Part shown: positions 26,037 through 34,344 of the stretch, piece after piece
Layout of the letters: the number at the start of each line of letters is the position of its first letter
Numbering within the stretch: the stretch's first letter is position 1
DNA from: Massilia sp. PDC64
GTDB taxonomy: Bacteria; Pseudomonadota; Gammaproteobacteria; Burkholderiales; Burkholderiaceae_D
Direction of reading: 5' to 3'
Assembly: GCF_900101265.1 (NCBI RefSeq)
Contig: NZ_FMZS01000010.1
Span: 248,001-312,000, forward strand
Length of the DNA stretch: 64,000 nt
The notes under the pieces: model-generated
What the model saw: the letters and a program-made list of their open reading frames with translations, nothing else
What the model was told of the DNA's origin: nothing
The model's database searches: none
Position numbers and translations under genes: made by a program

Positions 26037-26060
26037 GCCTCACGATGGTAAGCGTGAGGC
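26037..26060. terminator. Hairpin between convergent genes
   Basis: GCCTCACG-N8-CGTGAGGC, a perfect 8-base stem, lies 28 bases after the TonB receptor stop and 20 bases beyond the stop of the convergent gene. There is no T-run, so it may be a bidirectional, weak or Rho-assisted terminator. Confidence 0.5.
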
Positions 26061-26080
26061 CGTACACCGGGTTCCTTTCC

Positions 26081-28024
26081 TCACTCGACGAGGCGTAGCG
26101 CCGTGGGCGGCAGGACGCCTTCACGCGACGCCCGCACCGCTTCCAGTTTGCTGTTGGCAACCCCATAGTTCAACGCGGGCAGCCGGACGCCGGCGCTTGC
26201 CGGTTTCGTGTCCTCGATGCGCACCGTCAGCCGGTCCGTCCCGGGCGCACCGCCATGCTGGCCATCCGTGGCGTCGACGCTGAAGCGGTAGCCCGGCCGT
26301 CCGTCGAGCGTGCCGCTGCCTTCCAGGTGAACCGTATTGCCGTTGCGGCTGACACGTTCGAGCCGTTCGCCCTTGAACGCAACCCTGCCTTGCAGCTCGA
26401 ACGTGAACGGCTGGGTATTGCGGCAGGCGGACTCCAGGGGGGCCGCCAGCCGGAAGACCAGCGTCGCCTGCGGGCCGCGCTGCGCCACGGCCGGCAGGCT
26501 GCCTTCGCCGACGATGCCCGGCGCGCACAACAGATCGAAGAAGCGGAGATAGCGGGTTTGCGCGGTCGTCCTGCCGGTGGAATCGGTGACGCGCACGACG
26601 ATGTCGTAACCGCCGGCCCTGGCATAGGTATGGCTCGCGCTCAACTCGCCGCGGCCCCCGAGCTCGCTGATGGCGGCCGGTTGCGGTCCGCCGCCGTCGC
26701 CCCAGTCCACTGTCGCGCTGTGGACGTCCCCTGCGTTGCGGTCGCGGAAGGACAACGTGAGAGCGACTGGCTCGCCCGCACGCACAATGTCCGGGATTTG
26801 AATCGGCCCCAGTACAGGGGCGTCCGTGCCGCCGCTGCGGCGCAACAGCACCAGGCCGGCGTTCGAGTTGGCGATGATATCGCCCCTCGGGGAAATCCTG
26901 ATCGCCTGGGTCACGACCAGGCCGCCCGGGGGATCGACCAGGCGCGTGTTCAGGTCAACCGCTTCGCCGCTGCGTGACCACCGGAAGGCGCGGCGCGTGA
27001 CTGCCCCAGGGATGTCGCTCGACATCTCGCCGACCACGGTTCCCCTGTCGTCGATGTGGAAAGCCTCGGAGGACGTAAATGGCGCGCGGTGCAAATCCAC
27101 CAGCCCCCGGGCGCGGGAAAACACATACGCATGGTTGACGCTGGTGTCGGGATTGTAAATGCGCCCGACCAGTTCGCCGAGATTGTTCATTTCGGCAGGC
27201 AGCGCATGCAGGCCGACGCGCGTTACGCCCTTGCCCGGGCTCCACAGGAACGACTGAAAATCCGGTGAATACAGATCCAGCCATCCGGCAACATCGCCTC
27301 GTTTGTTGTTGAGCAGCGCGACCGCCGCTGTGGCCCCGAATGTGCCGAGGTCGGTTGGGACGCCGGCGGTGTCCCAAACAAATGCATGGAACGCGCCGGT
27401 AGCATCGGTGGCGGAGCCCACGTTGACGCCATGCTCGTTGATCTCGCCCGCGTAGGACTCGCCGAAGCCGGGCGGCGTTTGCAGCCTCAGCAGATTGTTT
27501 GTCGCGCTCCAGCGCACGGCGTGGTAGCTGTCCCCGAGATAGGACTCGCCCGCGATCACCCCGCGATCGTTGATGGCGCTGGGGTAGGTGGTGTCACTGT
27601 TGCCCAGAACGGGCAATTCAGTCCAGCCTGCAGCGGGACACCAGCGGAACGGCACCCGCGCTGCCCCGTCATTGATGAGTAGGAGGCCATACTCGGCAAC
27701 TTCACCCTTCTCGTTCATGTCGCCCAATGCGCTGGCATCCGACCCGGGCGGGCTGATATCGCTCACCCGGTCGCCATCGAAGAAGCCGACACGCAGCCTG
27801 TTGGCGAGGTTGGTGTATTCGAACGCCGCCTGTCCGCGCGTATTGATGCGCGACCTGTATCCCATTCCCGGCGCCAGGTTGATCACGGCGTACGCGTCCC
27901 TGGTGCCGTAACCGTTGCCGGTCGCGCGCTCTGCGCCGTAACCGGGTGCGCCCGCCATGCATAGTGCTGCTCCCAGTGCAATGCTCGTCACTCGGGGGAC
28001 CTGCCTCATCCGCAAGATTCTCAT
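26081..28024 (-). CDS. Secreted HAF-repeat protein with a PKD domain
   Basis: 647 residues: signal peptide, then about seven repeats with the NxxGxxxG pattern seen in HAF-family extracellular proteins (GDMNEKGEVAEYG, SAINDRGVIAGES, GEINEHGVNVGSA, EMNNLGELVGRIY, FHIDDRGTVVGEM and others). A PKD-like domain (ATVDWGDGGG, then ASHTYARAGGYDIVVRVTD, near residues 440-500) and a C-terminal beta-rich region follow. The repeats probably form a beta-propeller. The family's function is not established; secretion and an Ig-like domain suggest a surface or extracellular binding role. GGAGAG precedes the chosen ATG. It is a single gene divergent from the GH43 gene. Confidence 0.82.
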   Translation of the reverse strand: MRILRMRQVPRVTSIALGAALCMAGAPGYGAERATGNGYGTRDAYAVINLAPGMGYRSRINTRGQAAFEYTNLANRLRVGFFDGDRVSDISPPGSDASALGDMNEKGEVAEYGLLLINDGAARVPFRWCPAAGWTELPVLGNSDTTYPSAINDRGVIAGESYLGDSYHAVRWSATNNLLRLQTPPGFGESYAGEINEHGVNVGSATDATGAFHAFVWDTAGVPTDLGTFGATAAVALLNNKRGDVAGWLDLYSPDFQSFLWSPGKGVTRVGLHALPAEMNNLGELVGRIYNPDTSVNHAYVFSRARGLVDLHRAPFTSSEAFHIDDRGTVVGEMSSDIPGAVTRRAFRWSRSGEAVDLNTRLVDPPGGLVVTQAIRISPRGDIIANSNAGLVLLRRSGGTDAPVLGPIQIPDIVRAGEPVALTLSFRDRNAGDVHSATVDWGDGGGPQPAAISELGGRGELSASHTYARAGGYDIVVRVTDSTGRTTAQTRYLRFFDLLCAPGIVGEGSLPAVAQRGPQATLVFRLAAPLESACRNTQPFTFELQGRVAFKGERLERVSRNGNTVHLEGSGTLDGRPGYRFSVDATDGQHGGAPGTDRLTVRIEDTKPASAGVRLPALNYGVANSKLEAVRASREGVLPPTALRLVE

Positions 28025-28238
28025 CGTTGCTCTCCACAGTCGCTCATGCGTTGTGCATGCGCGGCTACAGTAGAGTGCCTGCGACCGGAGAGGGGTGAGT
28101 TAACGCAAGGTTCGTCGATGAACGCGCGTGCTCGCACCGGCGATACCATTTATGAATCAATGGATATAAACAAAACATTGGTTCCAGTTACTAATTGGCA
28201 TAGAGTGGCTGCCACGCAAAACCGAGGTCGAATCCGAC

Positions 28239-29921
28239 ATGAAAAACCATTCCGTCCGGTCCATGGTCCTGTGGGGCGTCCTCGCCCTGGGCGCTGCTTC
28301 GTCCATGGCGGCAGCAGACGACCGGAGCGCCACCGTCGCGCGCTTCGAGCGCTTCTCCTATCAGGGACAGGCCCAGGAAACCGTCCGGCCCCGTGACGGC
28401 GAGTTCGTCAATCCGATCTTGAGCGGCTATTACCCGGACCCGTCGATCACGCGCGTCGGCGACGATTACTACCTGGTGAATTCCTCGTTCACGAATTTCC
28501 CGGGCCTGCCCGTATTCCGGTCCAGGGATCTCGTCAACTGGACGCAGGTCGGCAATGCGCTCGACCGGCCCGGCCAGGTCGATTTCACCGGCGTGCGCGC
28601 ATCGCAGGGCATCTATGCCCCGGATATCTCGTACCACGACGGCACGTACTACATCGTCACCACGTGTTCGAGCTGCCCGGGCGGCACGGGGAATTTCGTC
28701 ATCACGGCGAAGGATCCGGCCGGCCCGTGGTCGCAGCCGGTCACGATCCGGGGCCTGCAGGGCATCGATCCGTCCCTCGTCTGGGAGGACGACAAGCTCT
28801 ATGTCGTGTACAACAATGCCCCGGAAGGCCAGCCGCGCTACGAAGGGCACCGGGCGATCTGGATGGCGGAGCTGGATCCGCGCACGCTGCAGTTTGCCGG
28901 CAAGCCGAAGGTCATCGTCGATGGTGGCGTGGTACCCGCGAACCGGCCGATCTGGATCGAGGGACCGCACATCTTCAGGAAGGACGGCCACTACTACCTC
29001 ATTTGCGCCGAAGGCGGGACTGCCGACAACCACTCGGAAGTGGTGTTCCGCGCCGACGCCGTCACGGGCCCCTACGTGCCGGGTCCCGTCAATCCGATCC
29101 TGACGCAGCGCGACCTGGATCCGAAGCGCGCCCATCCCGTCACCACGGCGGGCCACGCCGATTTCGTCCAGACGCAGAACGGGCAATGGTGGGCCGTCTT
29201 CCTGGCGACGCGGCCCTATCCGGGGAATTTCTATAACATCGGGCGCGAGACGTTCATGCTGCCCGTCGACTGGAAGGATGGCTGGCCGCAGATCCTGGAG
29301 CAGGGCAAGACGGTACCGTATGCCGTCGCGAAGCCCGCATTGCCGGCGCAACCGCCTGCGCCGCTGCCCACGAGCGGCAACTTCGCGTATGTCGACGAAT
29401 TCGACGGTCCGCTGTCCTCCGCCTGGATCGGCATCCGCATTCCCCGCACCCCGCTGTACACGGTCGAACGCGGCGACCTGGTGCTGCGTTCCGGCGCGCC
29501 GCTGGGCGACCTGCGCGGCGTGCCCGGCTTCGTGGGCCGGCGCCAGCAGCACCACGTCGCCACTGCATCGACCGTCGTCGACTTCGTGCCGCAGCGCGAT
29601 GGCGACCGTGCGGGCCTCGTCGCCATGCAGAACGACGACAACCACATGTTCCTCGGCGTGACGCGCAGCGGCGGGAAGAACGTGGTGGCGCTCTACAAGA
29701 CGGAGGGTGGCAAGGAGACCCTGGTGGCAAGCAGGCCCACCGCGTCCGGGCGGATCGAGCTCGTCATGGACATGAAGGGCGGCGAGGCCACCTACCGCTA
29801 CCGCGACGGGGATGCGACGGCGACCCTGGCCGACAAGGTCGATATCCGCTTCCTGTCGACGCAGAAAGCGGGCGGCTTCGTGGGCGTCGTGATCGGCCCC
29901 TATGCAGCCGCCGGACGCTGA
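28239..29921 (+). CDS. Exported GH43-family glycosidase (xylosidase/arabinofuranosidase type)
   Basis: 560 residues. After a signal peptide, a five-bladed propeller GH43 domain shows the three acidic residues in context: NPILSGYYPDPSITRV (catalytic base Asp), GIDPSLVWEDD (pKa-setting Asp) and WIEGPHIFRKDGHYYL (acid Glu). The C-terminal ~190 residues (FAYVDEFDGPLSSAWI) form the concanavalin-like beta-sandwich seen in GH43 beta-xylosidases. Likely it trims xylose or arabinose from plant oligosaccharides in the periplasm. It starts at 28239 without a close neighbour on its strand and ends five bases from a convergent hydrolase gene. Exact specificity is not readable. Confidence 0.9.
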   Translation: MKNHSVRSMVLWGVLALGAASSMAAADDRSATVARFERFSYQGQAQETVRPRDGEFVNPILSGYYPDPSITRVGDDYYLVNSSFTNFPGLPVFRSRDLVNWTQVGNALDRPGQVDFTGVRASQGIYAPDISYHDGTYYIVTTCSSCPGGTGNFVITAKDPAGPWSQPVTIRGLQGIDPSLVWEDDKLYVVYNNAPEGQPRYEGHRAIWMAELDPRTLQFAGKPKVIVDGGVVPANRPIWIEGPHIFRKDGHYYLICAEGGTADNHSEVVFRADAVTGPYVPGPVNPILTQRDLDPKRAHPVTTAGHADFVQTQNGQWWAVFLATRPYPGNFYNIGRETFMLPVDWKDGWPQILEQGKTVPYAVAKPALPAQPPAPLPTSGNFAYVDEFDGPLSSAWIGIRIPRTPLYTVERGDLVLRSGAPLGDLRGVPGFVGRRQQHHVATASTVVDFVPQRDGDRAGLVAMQNDDNHMFLGVTRSGGKNVVALYKTEGGKETLVASRPTASGRIELVMDMKGGEATYRYRDGDATATLADKVDIRFLSTQKAGGFVGVVIGPYAAAGR

Positions 29922-29926
29922 CGTCG

Positions 29927-30862
29927 TCAGAACCCCTTGCTCTGCACATGCCACTCCGGCCGGGTGCACAGGCCGCAGCCGGCGCCCACGAACTGGCGCC
30001 CGGCGTCCTGGTCCCCCTTGAGCTGCCAGTCGAGCCACGCCACGACCACCGCGCCGAAGGCGCCGCCATGCTCTTCGCGGTACGTGCCCATGTGCGGCGT
30101 GTTCTCGCGCCAGAGCCGCACGGCGGGGATGTGGTTCGTCCGCGCGTAGTTGTCCTCCGACTGCGGGAAGGCGGCGTCCTGCGGGTCGCCCGTCAGGTAC
30201 AGCACGCTGCCGTGCAGAGTCGCCAGGTCCGCGATATCCGCGTGCGCGGCCGCGATCTCCCAACTGCGTCCGTTGTCGGGAAAGATGCCGCTGTTCAGCA
30301 CCGCGAGCGTGCGCACGCGCGGATCGTGCGCCGCGTCGATCGCCTGCAGGCCGCCGCAGGACTGTCCCATCACGGCGACACGGGAAGGATCGAGCTTGCC
30401 GTGATACGGGCTGCCGGGACGGGCGTTTTCCGCGATGGCCCAGTCGATCGCCTGGATCAGCTGGGCCGCGTAGGTGGGTGACGGCCGGGTCGACCCCGGC
30501 GCCAGCGACGTGCTGCCCGCCAGTTCCGGATGCGCGGCGGCCGGCGATCCCGGCGCCGGCGCGACGCTTGCCTGGCCCGCCGGCACGATGGGCCCGATCG
30601 CGACCACCAGGTAGCCATGCGACGCGATCTCCGTCAGGAACGGACGAAACCGGTTGCCGGCATTCTCGCAGCCGCCGTTGGCGAAGGCGACGATCGGCAG
30701 CGCGGCGGCGGGCAGGCTGGCCGGCCGGTAGACCGTGTGCGTCGGCAGGCGGGCGTCTGCTTCCATGACGGCCGGCCACTGGCCGGTGCCCGCCGGCGCG
30801 GCGAGCACGGCGCCGGCGCCGAGGGTGAGCGTAAGTGCGAAGGTGTGTAGCGGATTGCGCAT
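29927..30862 (-). CDS. Exported alpha/beta hydrolase
   Basis: 311 residues with a signal peptide (LTLTLGAGAVLAAPAG). The nucleophile elbow is GQSCGG (MGQSCGGLQAI), preceded by an oxyanion-region FANGGCENAG and followed by GIFPDNGRSW and TGDPQDAAF. Its His is probably in the EEHGGAFG segment near residue 265. The fold is that of dienelactone-hydrolase/acetyl-xylan-esterase-like proteins. It is the last gene of the P450 operon, 24 bases after the previous gene, and could remove ester decorations from a plant-derived substrate. Family membership is firm; substrate is not. Confidence 0.82.
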   Translation of the reverse strand: MRNPLHTFALTLTLGAGAVLAAPAGTGQWPAVMEADARLPTHTVYRPASLPAAALPIVAFANGGCENAGNRFRPFLTEIASHGYLVVAIGPIVPAGQASVAPAPGSPAAAHPELAGSTSLAPGSTRPSPTYAAQLIQAIDWAIAENARPGSPYHGKLDPSRVAVMGQSCGGLQAIDAAHDPRVRTLAVLNSGIFPDNGRSWEIAAAHADIADLATLHGSVLYLTGDPQDAAFPQSEDNYARTNHIPAVRLWRENTPHMGTYREEHGGAFGAVVVAWLDWQLKGDQDAGRQFVGAGCGLCTRPEWHVQSKGF

Positions 30863-30886
30863 GCATGTCTCCTCGTGGGTGATCGA

Positions 30887-32137
30887 TCAGTCGGGCCAGT
30901 GGCGCAGGAACGGGGCCGGGCGGTAGTCGACCTGGCGCGGCAGCGCCACGTGCCACTGGCCGCCTTCGCTGCGCCGTACCAACGCGTCGATCGCGCCGAG
31001 CGTCTGGTCCTGTGTGAAATTGCAATGGCCGGTCTGGCCCAGATAGGCCGCGCGCACCATGCCGTCGCCGCTGCGCGCACGCACGCGTTGCGCGTAGTCG
31101 CCCGTCATCTCGACGAGCGTCACCGGGTCATTCGCCGCCTGCAGCAGCAGGACCGGCGCGGTGACCTTTCCCGTCGGCGCGTAGTACCGGCGCATGTATT
31201 CCACCGCATGGTCGTCGGCCGCGATGCGCGGCGCCCTGGCCAGCCGGGCCAGGTCCGCGGCGAGGTCCAGCCCGGCGTCGGCGTACATCCTGCGCACGAA
31301 GTCCGACTGCCCCGAGCGTTCCAGCAGGGCGGCATAATCGATCCCCGTATTCCACGACGCGTTGCCGCCCGCGCGCTGCGTCTGCTCCTCGCGCGGCAGC
31401 ATGGTCGCGGGCAGGAAGCCCTCGGCCAGCAGGCGCACGCGCGCGGCGTCGTCGGCGGGCTCCGGCGTCCATCCCGGCACCTGCGCCAGCGTCGCCGCCA
31501 GCGCGATGCGCGCGCGTCCCGCGGGCGTGGCCTGTTGCGCGTCGAGCAGCGCGCGCCACGCGGCCAGGTCCTTGCGCATCTGCTCGCCCGAGCTCGTCAA
31601 CATCACGGGCAGCGGCGCATCCGGCGCGGCCAGGGACCGCAGCACCCACGGGCCGTCGAGCGCCGCGTTCATCATGCCGACCGTGCCGCCGGCCGAGGCG
31701 CACATCACGAGCGCGCCGTCGAAACGTGCCGGCGCGCGCTCGACGAGGGCGATGGTGACGAGGCCGCCCATGGAACTGCCCCAGGCATACGTGCGCCTGG
31801 GTTTGCCGACGGCGGCGGCGAAGGCGTCGAGCGTCGCCAGCTGGTCCGGGATCGCCTCCTCCACGGCCCAGCCGGTGCGCGCGTACGAGGAACCGGCCAG
31901 GGCGTAGCCGGCGGCCAGCAACGCCTCCTTCTCGTCGCCGGCGACGTTGCGGGCCGGGTTGTCCGGGCCGCGCGCATAGCCGTGGCTGTACAACAGGAGC
32001 TTGCCGTTCCATGCGGCCGGCACGTCGACCACCCAGGTCGCGCCGCTGGACAGGCGCCCTTCGAGATGGCGCGGCGCCTCGGCCGCGCCCGGTGCCAGCG
32101 GCACGGCCGCCAGCAGGAGAGTCAGGAGTCGCTTCAT
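30887..32137 (-). CDS. Exported alpha/beta hydrolase, tannase/feruloyl-esterase-like
   Basis: 416 residues. Signal peptide (LLTLLLAAVPLAPGAAEAP), YSHGYARGPDNPARN, nucleophile elbow WGSSMGG near residue 119, and a C-terminal GQTGHCNFT with the likely catalytic His. The GHC-F ending is shared by several secreted esterases that act on aromatic or oligomeric esters. It overlaps the upstream permease gene by four bases (ATGA), so the two are translationally coupled. With a P450, a permease and a second hydrolase it suggests catabolism of an esterified, perhaps methoxylated, compound (inference). Confidence 0.82.
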   Translation of the reverse strand: MKRLLTLLLAAVPLAPGAAEAPRHLEGRLSSGATWVVDVPAAWNGKLLLYSHGYARGPDNPARNVAGDEKEALLAAGYALAGSSYARTGWAVEEAIPDQLATLDAFAAAVGKPRRTYAWGSSMGGLVTIALVERAPARFDGALVMCASAGGTVGMMNAALDGPWVLRSLAAPDAPLPVMLTSSGEQMRKDLAAWRALLDAQQATPAGRARIALAATLAQVPGWTPEPADDAARVRLLAEGFLPATMLPREEQTQRAGGNASWNTGIDYAALLERSGQSDFVRRMYADAGLDLAADLARLARAPRIAADDHAVEYMRRYYAPTGKVTAPVLLLQAANDPVTLVEMTGDYAQRVRARSGDGMVRAAYLGQTGHCNFTQDQTLGAIDALVRRSEGGQWHVALPRQVDYRPAPFLRHWPD

Positions 32138-33159
32138 GATCTGGAATCCGGTTGGTTCACGAACAACACGCGCGGCTGGCCGAGTCGCGGGCCGAGGGAG
32201 AGCACGACGACGGCGATCGCCAGCAGCGCGGCACCGAGCAGTTCGGCCCTGGTCGGGTAGGGCAGTCCGAAACCGAGCGCCAGCACATACGAGGCGACGA
32301 CGCCCGCGATGATCGATGCCGACCGTTCGAGGGGAACGCAGTACGTGTTCTCGTGCTTGTCGAGCAGGATCAGCGCGGACACGACGGAGATGACGAAGAG
32401 CGCCAGCGACTGCACGACCAGCAGCCAGATGGCGTCGGACGACCATGCGCGCGTGAATCCGGCATATACCTGTTCGCCCTGCGGGCCGGGGACGGCGAGG
32501 GCGATCACGCCCAGCAGCAGCAGGGACAGGGGAATCGACACGACCCGCTCTTCGACGAAATAGCGCTGGGTCGCCGCCGGGTCGGCGTTCTTCGCGATGC
32601 GGGTCATGACGAACAGGCGGATGAAGTAGCCGATCGTGTACAGGACGATGATCAGCACGAGCAGGGGCGGGATATGGAAACCGTCCCGCGCCGTCACGTT
32701 GATCGCAAGGCCCGTCAACACGAGCGCGAACGCGACCCACGAGTACCAGCGGACCTTGCGGCCGCACAGGATGTCGACGATGGGCGCGATGATGATGATG
32801 TCCCCCCGCATCAGCAGCTGCACGAACGGGATGCTCACGCCCGCGAAGGTGTACGACAGCGGCACCGACACGAGCAGCAGCGTGGCGCCGACCCCGGCGA
32901 GGGCGGTCGCGCCCGTCGCGCCGGGAAATCCGCCCAGCCAGCGCACCGGGGTCGCGGCGCGCCACCAGCCGGAGCGCCAGATGAACACGACGAGCAGGGC
33001 GCTGCTGATCGTCAGCGCGACCGGCAGCGTTTCGAGACCGGACAGCGGACGGCCTACCACGCCGCTTTTCGGACTGGTGATCAGCTTCGTCAACACGGCA
33101 TACGGCGCGTACGCGAGAAAGTAAATCAGCAGGAGCCACTCGATCGACAAGCGTTTCAT
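32134..33159 (-). CDS. DMT-superfamily (EamA-like) membrane transporter
   Basis: 341 residues with about ten hydrophobic helices (for example IEWLLLIYFLAYAPYAVLTK, LLVLIIVLYTIGYFIRLFVM, IAVVVLSLGP). The order resembles drug/metabolite transporters, although the repeat signature is diverged. It overlaps both the P450 gene and the following hydrolase gene by four bases. Probably it moves the substrate or product of the P450 pathway across the inner membrane. Direction and ligand are unknown. Confidence 0.75.
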   Translation of the reverse strand: MKRLSIEWLLLIYFLAYAPYAVLTKLITSPKSGVVGRPLSGLETLPVALTISSALLVVFIWRSGWWRAATPVRWLGGFPGATGATALAGVGATLLLVSVPLSYTFAGVSIPFVQLLMRGDIIIIAPIVDILCGRKVRWYSWVAFALVLTGLAINVTARDGFHIPPLLVLIIVLYTIGYFIRLFVMTRIAKNADPAATQRYFVEERVVSIPLSLLLLGVIALAVPGPQGEQVYAGFTRAWSSDAIWLLVVQSLALFVISVVSALILLDKHENTYCVPLERSASIIAGVVASYVLALGFGLPYPTRAELLGAALLAIAVVVLSLGPRLGQPRVLFVNQPDSRS

Positions 33160-34334
33160 GCGGTCCTCCTAGCGAATGCGACCGGCACGGCCACGGGACC
33201 GATTTCCGGCATGCGGGCCGGCACGACCGGTCCGGCGAGCGTGAAGCGGGTCGTGCGGTCGAGCAGCGCTTCCAGCGCGACGGCAAGCTGCAGCCGCGCG
33301 AGGCCCGCACCGGGGCACATGTGGGGCCCGCGCCCGAAGGCCAGCGAATCCTTCATGTTCGGGCGGTCGAGCCGGAACGCCTCCGCGTCGTCGAACACGG
33401 CGGCGTCGCGATTGGCCGACGCATAGACGAGCGCGATCGCTTCGCCTGCGGGAATGGTCACGCCATGCAGGGTGACGTCGCGCGTGGCGGTCCGTGCGAA
33501 GCCGCGGTAGGGCGTGTACAGGCGCAGGAACTCCTCGACCGCCGGCGCGATCGCGTCCCGGTCCGCGCGCAGGCGATCCTGCAGTGCCTGGTCGTTCGCC
33601 AGGTGCACCACCATCGCACCGAACACGATCTGCGGAGCGATGATGCCGACCACCAGCACCTGGCGGATGGTCCCGACGATCATCTCGTCGGGAAGGGCCG
33701 CGCCGTCCACCCGCACGGCCAGCAGCGCGGCCGTCACGTCCTCCGCCGGGTCGCGCGGATGCGTCTTGCGGTCGTTCAGCAGGTGGACGGCCAGGTCGTA
33801 GAGCAGCGCACTGTTGTCCTTCGTCGCTTCCGCGTCGGACATCCCGACGGCCCGGGCATACTTGCGCGCGACGTCCGCCAGCCATTCGGCCTGTTCGAGC
33901 GGCAGGTTCATCCACTCGGCGAAGACGCGGATCGGCACGACGGACGCGTAGTCGCCGCACATGTCGCCGCCGCCCTGCGCCACGAGCGGATCGAGCAGCT
34001 CGTTGCAGAGGCGTTCGATGTAGGGCCGCAGGCGGTCGACGCGCCTGCCGGCGAGGAGCGGCGTGATCGCCTTGCGGTAGGGCGTGTGGTCGGGCGGATC
34101 CAGGTGGAGGGGCGGGAGCCGTCCGGACGCCGCGACCCTGGGCACGACGTTCTGGATCGTGGTCGTATAGGTCGCGTAGTCGGCGGCGGCCCGGGCGACG
34201 TCCTCGTGCCGGGTCAACGCCCAGAAGCCGCCCATTTCGTCCGTATGGGCGACGGGGCAGCGGGCCCGGAGCTCGCGGTACAGGTCGTACGGCGTCTCCA
34301 GGGTTTCGGGCAGGGTGGGATCGAAATCGTTCAT
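33156..34334 (-). CDS. Cytochrome P450 with an atypical oxygen-activation helix
   Basis: 392 residues, soluble bacterial class I type. The haem-binding loop FGRGPHMCPGAGLARLQL holds the ligand Cys near residue 340; the K-helix ExxR is EFLR; HLDPPDHTPYRK matches the C-helix region. In the I-helix, where (A/G)GxxT normally supplies the acid-alcohol pair for O-O cleavage, this protein reads VVGIIAPQIVFG: neither the acid nor the Thr is present. Some bacterial P450s use other residues here. The ATG at 34334 follows AAGGAAAAG. It lies second in the TonB receptor operon; ferredoxin and reductase genes are not nearby. Confidence 0.92.
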   Translation of the reverse strand: MNDFDPTLPETLETPYDLYRELRARCPVAHTDEMGGFWALTRHEDVARAAADYATYTTTIQNVVPRVAASGRLPPLHLDPPDHTPYRKAITPLLAGRRVDRLRPYIERLCNELLDPLVAQGGGDMCGDYASVVPIRVFAEWMNLPLEQAEWLADVARKYARAVGMSDAEATKDNSALLYDLAVHLLNDRKTHPRDPAEDVTAALLAVRVDGAALPDEMIVGTIRQVLVVGIIAPQIVFGAMVVHLANDQALQDRLRADRDAIAPAVEEFLRLYTPYRGFARTATRDVTLHGVTIPAGEAIALVYASANRDAAVFDDAEAFRLDRPNMKDSLAFGRGPHMCPGAGLARLQLAVALEALLDRTTRFTLAGPVVPARMPEIGPVAVPVAFARRTA

Positions 34335-34344
34335 GCGCTTTTCC

